Positions 18,939 through 27,491 of a stretch of DNA of 64,000 nt are shown one piece after another; positions within the stretch are counted from its first letter, which is position 1; the number at the start of each line of letters is the position of its first letter. Where the stretch lies: contig CAJTPF010000015.1 of assembly GCA_910578175.1 (NCBI GenBank), forward strand, positions 1 through 64,000, written 5' to 3'. The notes beneath the pieces are model-generated. The model had not been told where the DNA came from and did no database searches. It saw only the letters and a list, made by a program, of their open reading frames with translations. The translations under genes were made by a program, and so were the position numbers. The DNA comes from an uncultured Lachnospiraceae bacterium. Its GTDB lineage: Bacteria; Bacillota; Clostridia; Lachnospirales; Lachnospiraceae.

Positions 18939-20144
18939 TTATCCCTTCCTTCTGTCATTTAAAACAGCTTCCATGCCAAGCTGCAACGCTCTCCGGCAGC
19001 GTCTTATCCTGATTTCATCCCGGTCTTCTCCGGCTTCTTCCGCAGCTATCAGCCGCCGCATCCGTTCCTCAAAATATGCTTCCAGAGAATCCTTCCCAGT
19101 CGTCCTATTTCCCTCCGTGATTCCGTAATGTCTCTCCCTGAAACCCCGGGTGTATCCTTTTAAAGCAATTTCTGTCTCATCTTTGATCTCGATATAATAT
19201 AATTCTCTCAAACAGAACAAGGTACGCTCCAAATCTATATCCTGTCTGTTACTGCCGTAAAACCTCAACTGATATAAATGATCTTTATATTCCCCGCCAT
19301 ACCGGTTCCGAAACATATCCAGAAGGTAACCGGCCAATTGTTTTGCACTTTCAAAATCTTCAACGCAAACCTTTTCCACAATATACTGTCTTTTGCAGGT
19401 CCTGTAAAATTCCAGATCACACTGTTCTCCGGTAATATTTCCCAGCCAGACACCTTTCCCGCCGGTTTCATCAAAACCGTGTCCCTCCGGACTTCCGCAG
19501 TATGCATACGGCGCCCGGCCTGCATATAAAATGCCTTCCGTACCGTGTATATGCCCCAGTGCCGTATAGGAAAACCGGTTCGCTTCTATCTGTCCCGGAG
19601 TGATTCGGTTATACTTTGAATCCGTACCGCCGCTTCCCAGTTCTCCGTGAAACAGACCGATGGAAATAATCCCGTCTCCGGTCAGTCTCCGCTGCTTCAT
19701 CAGCGGCTCCCGCTGATACTGCCCGGTAAAAGCCGCACCGTATATCCTGACGATTTCTCCTCTGACGTTAAATTCAAAACGATCCATTTCACCATGAAAA
19801 ATAAACACGTTATCACTCCAGGCAACTATATCATCATAAATACCGCCCGGTTCATAGTAATCGTGATTTCCCGGACTGATCACCACCAGAGTATCCGGAA
19901 TGTCGGCAAACGCTTTCCTTACTGTCTTTAACAGCTCCCTGTCCGGTACCGGCGTATCAAATAAATCACCGGCTGCCAGCAGAATGTCTACATTCCGGCT
20001 CCGGCAGAGAGAAATGATATAGAGAAAGGTCTCCAGATTATCCTGCTGACGTTCCGCTGCTTTTTCTTTTAAACCGCTGTACGGGAAACCCAGATGAAGA
20101 TCTCCGGTATGCAGCAGAGTAATTCCTTTACTTTGCATATACAT
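18939..20144 (-). CDS. YhaO/SbcD-like metallophosphoesterase (DNA exonuclease)
   Basis: A 401-residue calcineurin-like phosphoesterase with the Mre11/SbcD motif series: LLHTGDLHLGFPY (D-x-H), LLAAGDLFDTPVPD (GD), VISPGNHDYYEPGG (GNHD), IGLFHGEL and YTALGHIHGTE (GHxH). A C-terminal domain of about 120 residues likely contacts the partner ATPase encoded 3 bases downstream. By analogy with SbcCD it would be an Mn-dependent nuclease on DNA ends or hairpins. It is the first gene of the minus-strand run towards the decarboxylase and is divergent from the HD-GYP gene. Confidence 0.88.
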   Translation of the reverse strand: MYMQSKGITLLHTGDLHLGFPYSGLKEKAAERQQDNLETFLYIISLCRSRNVDILLAAGDLFDTPVPDRELLKTVRKAFADIPDTLVVISPGNHDYYEPGGIYDDIVAWSDNVFIFHGEMDRFEFNVRGEIVRIYGAAFTGQYQREPLMKQRRLTGDGIISIGLFHGELGSGGTDSKYNRITPGQIEANRFSYTALGHIHGTEGILYAGRAPYAYCGSPEGHGFDETGGKGVWLGNITGEQCDLEFYRTCKRQYIVEKVCVEDFESAKQLAGYLLDMFRNRYGGEYKDHLYQLRFYGSNRQDIDLERTLFCLRELYYIEIKDETEIALKGYTRGFRERHYGITEGNRTTGKDSLEAYFEERMRRLIAAEEAGEDRDEIRIRRCRRALQLGMEAVLNDRRKG

Positions 20145-20341
20145 ATATAATACCCGTGCATATCACAGCCTGACTGTGATACCGCCCTTAAAACAGACTG
20201 ATAAAAGGGCATTTTGCAATTTTCCTTTCTTTTGATGATATCTTTCAGCTTTTCTCAGCGCAAATACGAACTTACGTTCTGTTTTTATTATTTTAACACT
20301 AAACACCATCCGGTTCAAGCATTACTTTTTACTCTTTTTCA

Positions 20342-20370
20342 TTGATTTTATATGCTTAAAACTGTATAAT
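20342..20370 (+). promoter_or_regulatory. Promoter of the HD-GYP-like gene
   Basis: -35 TTGATT (20342-20347), 17-bp spacer, -10 TATAAT (20365-20370), followed about 50 bases later by AAGGAG and the start codon. The same transcript may continue into the trp genes, since no terminator is visible before trpC. Confidence 0.75.
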
Positions 20371-20434
20371 AGGTTTAATGTCGCTGTAAAACAGCCAAGA
20401 TGATTAATACAATACATACTAAGGAGTTTTTCTT

Positions 20435-21481
20435 ATGAGCATATTATCCATAATAGAAGTGAAACCGGGTATGAAGCTGGAACAGGCAGTCATGTCTCCG
20501 GAAAACGATACCTGCCTTCTAAGTGCCGGTACCATTCTTAGTATTAAGAATATTGAAAAATTAAAAGACTTGAAAATCGAAGAGGTGGATATTGCCGACC
20601 GTGATACCGTGTTTATTTCCCCGACTGATAAGATGGCGGAATCTCTGGTAAGCGATTTTATCAGGATTCTCCGCAAAACTTCTCCGAAACGTCCGGAAGC
20701 CAATAAAAATGATGAAGTTGTGACCGTTGCCCGTATTTTAGAGGCAATCATCGTTAAAGTTGCAAAAAACGAAGAAGTTTTATCTTTTTTAGTGGAATTA
20801 AAGGTAATCGACAATTTACGTCTGTATGAACACAGTATATATACTTCCGTTTTAAGCGGGCTTGTTGCCGGATGTATGAAACTGAATACCGAAGAGATCG
20901 TGTGCGCGGTAATCGGCGGCTTAATGCATAATATCGGCGTGGCTGAAATGCCCATGCTGCTGAATATCAAAGACTTTACCCCGCAGCAGAAAAATCTGTG
21001 GTCGGAACATCCCACCTATGGTTATTATTTTGCATTACAGAAAAATATTCCGCGAAAGATCGCAAATTGTATACAATATCACCATGAACGCTGGAACGGC
21101 ACCGGATTTCCAAAAGGACTGGCTGAAGAAGAGATTCCTTTATGCGCCAGGATCGTAGGATTATGCGCCCATTATTCCTCTTCCGTCACCTATAAAAAAG
21201 TACCGCCGCATATGGCCATTGAAGAATTATATGGCAGCAGCGGAATCTTTTATGACCCGGAAGTGGTAAAAGCTTTTGTCAACAATATACCGATCTATCC
21301 TTTAGGCGTAATGGTCCGCCTGTCTACCAAAGAAGTGGGAATCGTTTCAAATATCCGAAAAAACGAAGGACCCCGTCCTGTTGTAAAAATATATTATAAC
21401 CGTGTAAACCGGCCGATTACGGAAGATAAAATTATCGATCTCGGTTTGGAACGGACGATTTTCATCGAAGAAATCCTGTAA
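20435..21481 (+). CDS. HD-GYP-like domain protein with altered HD motif
   Basis: A 348-residue soluble protein. The central part has the order of an HD-GYP phosphodiesterase: His133 (YEHSIYTSVLSG), then GGLMHNIGVAEMP at 161-173 where HDIGK is expected, His192 (EHPTYGY), HHERWNGTGFPKGL (His216/217, GFP for GYP at 224-226). The Asp of the HD pair is Asn166 and the usual following Lys is Val169. HD-GYP enzymes use that Asp as a metal ligand to hydrolyse cyclic di-GMP, so this copy may be inactive or act as a binding protein (inference). The start has AAGGAG 8 bases upstream. A strong promoter lies ahead and trpC follows after 144 bases. Confidence 0.85.
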   Translation: MSILSIIEVKPGMKLEQAVMSPENDTCLLSAGTILSIKNIEKLKDLKIEEVDIADRDTVFISPTDKMAESLVSDFIRILRKTSPKRPEANKNDEVVTVARILEAIIVKVAKNEEVLSFLVELKVIDNLRLYEHSIYTSVLSGLVAGCMKLNTEEIVCAVIGGLMHNIGVAEMPMLLNIKDFTPQQKNLWSEHPTYGYYFALQKNIPRKIANCIQYHHERWNGTGFPKGLAEEEIPLCARIVGLCAHYSSSVTYKKVPPHMAIEELYGSSGIFYDPEVVKAFVNNIPIYPLGVMVRLSTKEVGIVSNIRKNEGPRPVVKIYYNRVNRPITEDKIIDLGLERTIFIEEIL

Positions 21482-21625
21482 GCGGTGATCTCCATTCCAA
21501 AGCGCCGGAATATAGTCGTCAGCGGCTTTATTCCCCAAAACATTATGAAAGTAACCAAAAGTTTATATTACCATGAAGCGGTAAAGTGTAAATCAGATAT
21601 GAATTGTATTTAAGAGGACAAATTT

Positions 21626-22429
21626 ATGATACTGGATGAAATTGCTGCCGCCGCCAAAAAGCGGACAGCTGAAGATATGAAAAAAATTTCTTATGACGAA
21701 ATGAAACGGCAGGCTTTAGCACCGGCAGGACACGGTTACTACCAACTTCCTCCGTTCGCCTTTGAACAGGCATTAAAAAAGGAAGACATCAGTTTTATCT
21801 GCGAGGTAAAAAAGGCCTCTCCGTCAAAAGGAATCATAGCCGAAGATTTTCCCTATGTGGAGATTGCCAGAGAATATGAAACTGCCGGCGCAGATTGTAT
21901 ATCCTGTCTGACAGAACCGGAATACTTCAAAGGCAGCGACAGATATCTGTCCGAGATTAAAACAGCCGTTAAGATTCCCGTATTGCGGAAAGATTTTACG
22001 GTTAATGATTATCAGATATATCAGGCGAAAGTCATAGGCGCCGACTGCATTTTACTAATCTGCGCATTACTGGATACGGATACATTGAAAAAATACATAA
22101 AAATCTGTGATACATTAGGACTTTCGGCTCTTGTGGAAGCCCATGACGAAACGGAGATTTCTTCTGCCATTGCTGCGGGAGCAAGGATCATCGGTGTCAA
22201 TAACCGGGACTTAAAAACATTTACCGTAGATGTCCGTAACAGTGAAAAACACCGGAAACTGGTTCCCGAACATATCTTATTTGTAGCCGAAAGCGGTATA
22301 CAGTCGGCTGCCGATATCGACGTGCTTCGAAATGCAAACGTAAACGGCGTACTGATCGGAGAAACACTGATGCGGGCGGATAATAAATCCAAAGAACTGG
22401 CTAAACTCAGAGGTGGTCATCGATGGTGA
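21626..22429 (+). CDS. trpC: Indole-3-glycerol phosphate synthase
   Basis: A 267-residue (beta/alpha)8 enzyme for ring closure of CdRP to indole-3-glycerol phosphate in tryptophan synthesis. Conserved motifs: FICEVKKASPSKG (phosphate/substrate Lys), CISCLTEPEYFKG, PVLRKDFTVNDYQIYQA (catalytic Lys), LVEAHDETE, IIGVNNRDLKTF, and VAESGIQSA with GVLIGETLMR. Length is normal. GAGGACA precedes the ATG. The 3' end overlaps trpF by 7 bases. The gap upstream (21482-21625) shows no T-box or leader peptide. Confidence 0.95.
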   Translation: MILDEIAAAAKKRTAEDMKKISYDEMKRQALAPAGHGYYQLPPFAFEQALKKEDISFICEVKKASPSKGIIAEDFPYVEIAREYETAGADCISCLTEPEYFKGSDRYLSEIKTAVKIPVLRKDFTVNDYQIYQAKVIGADCILLICALLDTDTLKKYIKICDTLGLSALVEAHDETEISSAIAAGARIIGVNNRDLKTFTVDVRNSEKHRKLVPEHILFVAESGIQSAADIDVLRNANVNGVLIGETLMRADNKSKELAKLRGGHRW

Positions 22430-23121
22430 TGCTCTCCGAATCTAAGTCTCCGATTTTCGATCAGACCGGACCCAAAATAAAAATATGCGGTATCCGGCGA
22501 TTGCAGGATATTGATCTTGTAAACTGTTACAGACCGGATTATATCGGCTATGTTTTTGCCGATTCCGTACGAAAAGTTTCCGACCGGGAAGCCGAAAAGC
22601 TTACGGCAGCACTGGATACATCCATTGTACCGGTAGGTGTTTTTGTCAATGACAGGATTGAACACATTGTTTTTTTATGTAACGAAAACATAATACAATG
22701 TATTCAACTTCACGGTGATGAAACCCCTTCTTATATCAACCGGCTCCGGAAACTGACCTGCAGGCCGGTCATTAAGGCGGTGCGGGTACAGAGCACCCGA
22801 CAGTTGATTCAATATCAGGATTTTCCCTGCGATTATCTTTTACTGGATACATATGTTAAAAATTCATATGGCGGTACCGGACAATGTTTTGACCGAACTA
22901 TGATTCCGAAAAATTACAGACCTTTTTTTCTGGCCGGCGGACTGGGTCCTGCCAATCTGCAGCAGGCGATGGATGAGTGTCATCCCTATTGTCTCGATTT
23001 AAGCAGTTCCGTTGAAACCGACGGTTACAAAGATCCTGAAAAGATCAAAAGAGTTATGGATAAAATGAATCAATGGAAAAACGGTACTGTCCATGAATTG
23101 AAAGAAAGGACAAAATCATGA
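22423..23121 (+). CDS. trpF: Phosphoribosylanthranilate isomerase
   Basis: A 232-residue TIM barrel catalysing the Amadori rearrangement of PRA to CdRP. Motifs: KIKICGIRRLQDID with the catalytic Cys, YIGYVFADSVRKVS, VPVGVFVND, CIQLHGDETPSYI, LLLDTYVKNSYGGTGQCFD (catalytic Asp), and FFLAGGLGPANL with LDLSSSVETDGYKD. GAGGTGG lies before the start. It overlaps trpC by 7 bases and trpB by 4 (ATGA), showing a tightly coupled operon. It is somewhat longer at both ends than the 200-residue average. Confidence 0.95.
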   Translation: MVMLSESKSPIFDQTGPKIKICGIRRLQDIDLVNCYRPDYIGYVFADSVRKVSDREAEKLTAALDTSIVPVGVFVNDRIEHIVFLCNENIIQCIQLHGDETPSYINRLRKLTCRPVIKAVRVQSTRQLIQYQDFPCDYLLLDTYVKNSYGGTGQCFDRTMIPKNYRPFFLAGGLGPANLQQAMDECHPYCLDLSSSVETDGYKDPEKIKRVMDKMNQWKNGTVHELKERTKS

Positions 23122-24314
23122 CTGATATAAATAAAAAAGGCCGTTTTGGCCAATACGGCGGACAATTTATTCCCGAAACCCTGATGACCGCCGTTCAGGA
23201 ACTGGAAACAGCATACGAACATTATAAAAACGACCCGGAATTTTTATCCGAATTAGACGACTTATATAAAAAATATGCAGGCAGACCGTCCCTGTTATAC
23301 TATGCTGAAAAAATGACAAAAGATTTAGGTGGTGCAAAGATTTATCTGAAACGGGAAGATTTAAACCACACCGGTTCCCATAAGATTAATAACGTACTGG
23401 GTCAGGTCCTGCTGGCAAAGAAAATGGGAAAGACCAGAGTGATTGCAGAGACCGGCGCTGGACAGCATGGCGTTGCCACAGCCACCGCTGCTGCACTGAT
23501 GGGCATGGAATGTGACGTATATATGGGAAAACTGGATACGGACCGTCAGGCACTTAACGTTTTCCGTATGGAGTTGCTGGGTACCAAAGTACACCCTGTA
23601 ACCTCCGGTACTATGACTCTAAAAGATGCCGTTAACGAGGCGATGCGGGAATGGACCAGCCGATGCGATGACACCCTCTATGTGCTGGGTTCGGTAATGG
23701 GTCCCCACCCGTTTCCTACGATTGTCCGGGATTTTCAAAAGATCATCGGGAAGGAGATCAAAGAACAGATACTGGAAGCCGAAGGCCGTCTTCCGGATGC
23801 TGTGATCGCCTGCGTCGGCGGCGGCAGCAATGCCATGGGGGCTTTTTATGAATTCATTCCCCATGAAGAGGTGGCTCTGATCGGATGCGAAGCCGCAGGA
23901 CTCGGTATTGATGATCCGAAGAATGCCGCTACCATCGCCAACGGTTCCACAGGTATTTTTCATGGTATGAAATCCCTGTTCTGTCAGGACGAATATGGAC
24001 AGATCGCACCTGTATACTCCATTTCCGCCGGACTGGATTATCCGGGAATCGGACCGGAACACGCCATGCTTCACGACACCGGCAGGGCGCAATATGTTCC
24101 CGTAACCGATGAAGAGGCCGTGGAAGCTTTTGAATATCTTTCTAGGACGGAAGGCATCATTCCGGCTATCGAGAGTTCCCATGCCGTGGCCTGCGCAATG
24201 AAATATGCCAAAACACTGGATAACAATAAAATTATCGTTATAAATATTTCCGGCCGTGGTGACAAAGATGTTGCCGCCATCGCCAGATATAGAGGAGTGA
24301 ACATTTATGAATAG
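23118..24314 (+). CDS. trpB: Tryptophan synthase beta subunit
   Basis: A 398-residue PLP enzyme joining indole and serine. Motifs: GRFGQYGGQFIPETLM, YLKREDLNHTGSHKINN with the Schiff-base Lys, AETGAGQHGVATATAAA (catalytic Glu region), PVTSGTMTLKDAVNEA, CVGGGSNAMGAFYEF (phosphate loop), SAGLDYPGIGPEH and INISGRGDKD. This is the standard TrpB1 type that pairs with TrpA; length and motif set are normal. It overlaps trpF by 4 bases and trpA by 8. Confidence 0.97.
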   Translation: MTDINKKGRFGQYGGQFIPETLMTAVQELETAYEHYKNDPEFLSELDDLYKKYAGRPSLLYYAEKMTKDLGGAKIYLKREDLNHTGSHKINNVLGQVLLAKKMGKTRVIAETGAGQHGVATATAAALMGMECDVYMGKLDTDRQALNVFRMELLGTKVHPVTSGTMTLKDAVNEAMREWTSRCDDTLYVLGSVMGPHPFPTIVRDFQKIIGKEIKEQILEAEGRLPDAVIACVGGGSNAMGAFYEFIPHEEVALIGCEAAGLGIDDPKNAATIANGSTGIFHGMKSLFCQDEYGQIAPVYSISAGLDYPGIGPEHAMLHDTGRAQYVPVTDEEAVEAFEYLSRTEGIIPAIESSHAVACAMKYAKTLDNNKIIVINISGRGDKDVAAIARYRGVNIYE

Positions 24315-25083
24315 AATAAAAAATGCCTTTGCAAACGGAAAGGCTTTTATCGCATTTATAACCGGCGGCGACCCCAGCCTTGACACCACAGAACGGTTAA
24401 TCTATGCCATGGACAAAGCCGGCGCAGACCTGATCGAAATCGGAATTCCCTTTTCCGATCCGGTAGCCGAAGGACCTGTGATTCAGGCGGCAAGCCAACG
24501 CGCCCTGGCAGGAGGCTGTACCACGGATAAACTTTTTGATCTGGTTGCAAAAGTCCGTAAAAACTGTGAAAAACCAATTGTATTTATGACTTACATCAAT
24601 CCGGTCTTTACCTACGGAAAAGAAAGATTTATGGCCAAATGTGCGGAATGCGGAATTGATGGGATCATCATTCCCGATATACCTTATGAGGAGAAAGATG
24701 AACTGAGCGCTGAATGCAAATCCCACGATGTCCAGCTTATTTCTCTGATCGCTCCCACCAGCCATGAACGTATTACCATGATAGCAAAAGAAGCGGAAGG
24801 GTTTGTATATTGTGTCTCTTCCATGGGCGTAACCGGCGTCCGAAGCCAGATCAATACCGATATCTCTTCCATGGTCCGGCTGGTAAAACGTGTAAATGAT
24901 ATTCCATGTGCAGTGGGATTCGGAATTTCCACACCGGAACAGGCCGAAAAAATGGCAGCTCTTTCGGACGGCGCCATTGTGGGCAGTGCAATCGTTAAAC
25001 TGGTTGCCCGGTATGGCGAAAATTCGATAGAAAAAGTTTCCGAATATGTAAAATCCATGAAAGCAGCGGTTATGCGGGCATAA
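24307..25083 (+). CDS. trpA: Tryptophan synthase alpha subunit
   Basis: A 258-residue TIM barrel that cleaves indole-3-glycerol phosphate and channels indole to TrpB. Motifs: AFITGGDPSLDTT, DLIEIGIPFSDPVAEGPVIQ with the catalytic Glu in IEIG, FMTYINPVFTYG, GIIIPDIPYEE, LIAPTSHERI, YCVSSMGVTGVR, and VGFGISTPEQ with DGAIVGSAIVK. The second catalytic acid, Asp in the LADGP motif of Salmonella TrpA, is Glu here (VAEGP), a conservative change that I recall in other Clostridia. Last gene of the cluster, followed by a strong terminator. No trpE, trpG or trpD is adjacent. Confidence 0.96.
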   Translation: MNRIKNAFANGKAFIAFITGGDPSLDTTERLIYAMDKAGADLIEIGIPFSDPVAEGPVIQAASQRALAGGCTTDKLFDLVAKVRKNCEKPIVFMTYINPVFTYGKERFMAKCAECGIDGIIIPDIPYEEKDELSAECKSHDVQLISLIAPTSHERITMIAKEAEGFVYCVSSMGVTGVRSQINTDISSMVRLVKRVNDIPCAVGFGISTPEQAEKMAALSDGAIVGSAIVKLVARYGENSIEKVSEYVKSMKAAVMRA

Positions 25084-25118
25084 TAGATCTGTCCCGGGAT
25101 TTTCATGAATAATGAAAC

Positions 25119-25168
25119 AAAAAAAAGGCCGTCCCGCCGGAATTTCATCCGGTGGGTACAGCCTTTTT
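25119..25168. terminator. Bidirectional rho-independent terminator after trpA and flotillin gene
   Basis: A long stem with arms AAAAAGGC..GT.CC.CCGG and CCGG.GGG.AC.GCCTTTTT around the loop AATTTCAT. A run of A precedes it and a run of T follows, so it can stop transcription from both trpA (plus) and the flotillin gene (minus). Confidence 0.9.
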
Positions 25169-25215
25169 CCGTTCAAAGTGATTTTAGGGTTTTGAATTAA
25201 CAAATGGCATCTATA

Positions 25216-26643
25216 TTATGTTTCAGATTCATTTTCCGTCTGTACCGCCATTTCCACTGCACTGCCCTCTTCCCCGTCTTTTCTCTCAGTACCTAAAAAT
25301 GAGGGCAGTTCCATTCCTGCCTGTTTAAATACTTCGTTTAAAGGCGGGACCGACTTCATCATTCCCGAAAGAAAATTAGCCGTGGTTGGAGTTCCGCTGC
25401 TGCCATTGCCGTTCATGGAATCCCAGACCGTAACTTTGTCAATCTTGATATTCTTAATGGCTTCTACCTGAATCTGCATAAGATCCTGTAATTTATCCGC
25501 TACTATGAGCTTCACGGCGGCATCTGCATCCCCGCCGGCTGCCGCCACCAGTTCCCGCATACCAAGGGCCTGCTTTGACAGCATCTCCTGCATACCTTTG
25601 GCCTGGGCTTCCATCTTTGCATAAATAGCATCCGCTTCACCCCGTGCCTTACGTCTGACCACTTCAGCTTCCGCCTCTGCGGCAATCTCTGCCTGTTCTT
25701 TTGCGATCTGCGCCTTAACGATCACATCAGCCTGCTGGGTTGCCCGTTCCAGATCGGCACGGTTCTGTTCCGCTTCTTTCTGTGCAACATAGGCTTCTTC
25801 TTTTGCCTTTGCCGCCTGAACCTGCTCGGCTGCGGTAGCAAGTCTCAATGCCTCTGCTTCCTTTTCACGCCTTGCCGCATCCGACAATGCAACTTCTATC
25901 TTGGCTTCATTTTCACCCTTGATAGCAGCGGCATCCGCAGCGGCAACCTGAATACGCTGTTCCCGGCGGGCGTTAGCCTGACCGATCTCACCGTCTTTAT
26001 CTTTTTCGGCAACGCTCTTTTTCGCATCATTGATGGCCTTCGCTGCCGCTTCCTTACCCAGTGCTTCAATATATCCTGATTCATCATTGATATCGGTAAC
26101 GTTTACGTTGATCAGCCGCAGACCGATTTTTTTCAGTTCTATTTCCACATTATTAGAAACGGATAACAGAAATTTATCTCTGTCGGAATTGATCTCTTCT
26201 ATATCCATAGTAGCGATCACCAGACGAAGCTGACCTAGAATGATATCCTTTGCTAACTCCTGAATCTCGTTCATTTTAAGCCCCAACAGCCGCTCCGCCG
26301 CATTCTGCATGGTTCCTGCTTCCGTGGAAATTCCCACCGTAAACCTTGACGGAACGTCTACACGGATATTCTGTTTCGACAATGCGTTTCTAAGATCCAC
26401 ATTAATGGAAATCGGTGTCAGATCCATATATTGATAGGATTGTAATACCGGTACTATAAATGCCGCTCCGCCGTGAATACACTTTGCCGATCTGGATTCC
26501 CCGTTTCTCCCGGAACCTACTTTACCGTAAATGACCAAAACTTTGTCGGACGGACATTTGCGATACCGCGAAAGGATTCCTATGATCAAAACCAGTAACA
26601 CAACCGTCGCAATTGCGATCGCAATGATTAATTCGTAACCCAT
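25216..26643 (-). CDS. floT: Flotillin-family SPFH protein
   Basis: A 475-residue protein with one N-terminal TM helix (about 4-24, AIAIATVVLLVLIIGIL), an SPFH/band-7 domain (about 30-200) and a long Ala/Glu-rich coiled coil with EAEAEV-type repeats (about 200-350), then a flotillin C-terminal part. Flotillins build membrane microdomain scaffolds and in Firmicutes are encoded next to an NfeD-like protein, exactly as here. The upstream gene (NfeD-like) is 75 bases away on the same strand. The start has an AGGAGGAAG motif. Gene symbol by family similarity only. Confidence 0.9.
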   Translation of the reverse strand: MGYELIIAIAIATVVLLVLIIGILSRYRKCPSDKVLVIYGKVGSGRNGESRSAKCIHGGAAFIVPVLQSYQYMDLTPISINVDLRNALSKQNIRVDVPSRFTVGISTEAGTMQNAAERLLGLKMNEIQELAKDIILGQLRLVIATMDIEEINSDRDKFLLSVSNNVEIELKKIGLRLINVNVTDINDESGYIEALGKEAAAKAINDAKKSVAEKDKDGEIGQANARREQRIQVAAADAAAIKGENEAKIEVALSDAARREKEAEALRLATAAEQVQAAKAKEEAYVAQKEAEQNRADLERATQQADVIVKAQIAKEQAEIAAEAEAEVVRRKARGEADAIYAKMEAQAKGMQEMLSKQALGMRELVAAAGGDADAAVKLIVADKLQDLMQIQVEAIKNIKIDKVTVWDSMNGNGSSGTPTTANFLSGMMKSVPPLNEVFKQAGMELPSFLGTERKDGEEGSAVEMAVQTENESET

Positions 26644-26718
26644 ACTTCTTCCTCCTGATAAATTTTTCTTTTTGTATTTTTAAACCTGATACTTCCTTTG
26701 CCGTCTTGTGATTAGCGG

Positions 26719-27429
26719 CTAATCTATCTCAACAACAACAGAATCGTTAATGATATCCGTAATCCGTACCGATTCCCCTGTTTTGATAGTCCTGTGTTCA
26801 TTTGTAACTGCACTTAGTTCCAGAAAACGGTTATGTACCGTTATATTTACTTTCCCCTGTCCCTGCCGTTCCGGCGGAATCGGCAGATAGACGGTAGCCG
26901 TCTGCCCTAGCGTGTTTTTCAAATGAAAGGTTCCGTCTTCCGCCAGACGCCTGGAATATTTAATGATCACGGCAACCGCATACATCTGGATCACGCCCAG
27001 TATAAATCCGATCAGCATTGCTGTCCGCTGATCAACCCCCTGACTGATTCCTGCTATGGAAGCCCAGGAAAAAGTAGTAAAAAAACCAACCAGCCCCTGT
27101 ACTGTAAACAGGCGCAGCGTGTCGAAATCCTGAAGATCCGGCATATCCTCCAAATCCCTGTGGGTATGACCACCGATATGCTCCTGCAGATGTCCGCCCA
27201 TATCCGTATCCAGATCAATATCTGTGCCGGAAATATCCATTCCATGATGGAGACCGCAGCAGTCAGTATCTAAATCCAGACCGGAAGTATCGCTGGGATT
27301 GATTCCTTCGTGTCCACCCGCTCCGAATAAGAGTATCAGCGTCTGTAAAACCAATATTATTGTGGACGGAACCGCAATACAATAAAGTATTTTTTCAATT
27401 GTTAATAATGTCTCCCACCATTCAGCCAT
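26719..27429 (-). CDS. NfeD-like membrane protein, flotillin partner
   Basis: About 236 residues. The start at 27429 (MAEWWETLLTIEKIL) is chosen because AAGGTG lies 6 bases upstream; a longer frame begins at 27474. An N-terminal TM helix (IAVPSTIILVLQTLILLFG) is followed by an unusual linker of about 75 residues very rich in Asp, His and Gly (SGLDLDTDCCGLHHGMDISG, then HIGGHTHRDLEDM), two TM helices, and a C-terminal NfeD/OB-type domain (GQTATVYLPIPP ... ITDIINDSVVVEID). NfeD partners of SPFH proteins help form or anchor membrane domains. The His/Asp linker may bind metal (inference). Confidence 0.8.
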   Translation of the reverse strand: MAEWWETLLTIEKILYCIAVPSTIILVLQTLILLFGAGGHEGINPSDTSGLDLDTDCCGLHHGMDISGTDIDLDTDMGGHLQEHIGGHTHRDLEDMPDLQDFDTLRLFTVQGLVGFFTTFSWASIAGISQGVDQRTAMLIGFILGVIQMYAVAVIIKYSRRLAEDGTFHLKNTLGQTATVYLPIPPERQGQGKVNITVHNRFLELSAVTNEHRTIKTGESVRITDIINDSVVVEID

Positions 27430-27491
27430 GAGCATCACCTTATCTTTCCTGTCATATTCTATATTTAACGGCAACGGTATCTTTGATTTCT

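Noticed and set aside
21482..21625. T-box or trp leader peptide before trpC
   Set aside because: No T-box sequence, no Trp-codon-rich short frame and no terminator hairpin is seen in this 144-base gap.
23619..25203. Long minus-strand frames opposite trpB and trpA
   Set aside because: trpB and trpA are complete, well conserved and in the same operon; the opposite frames resemble no family.
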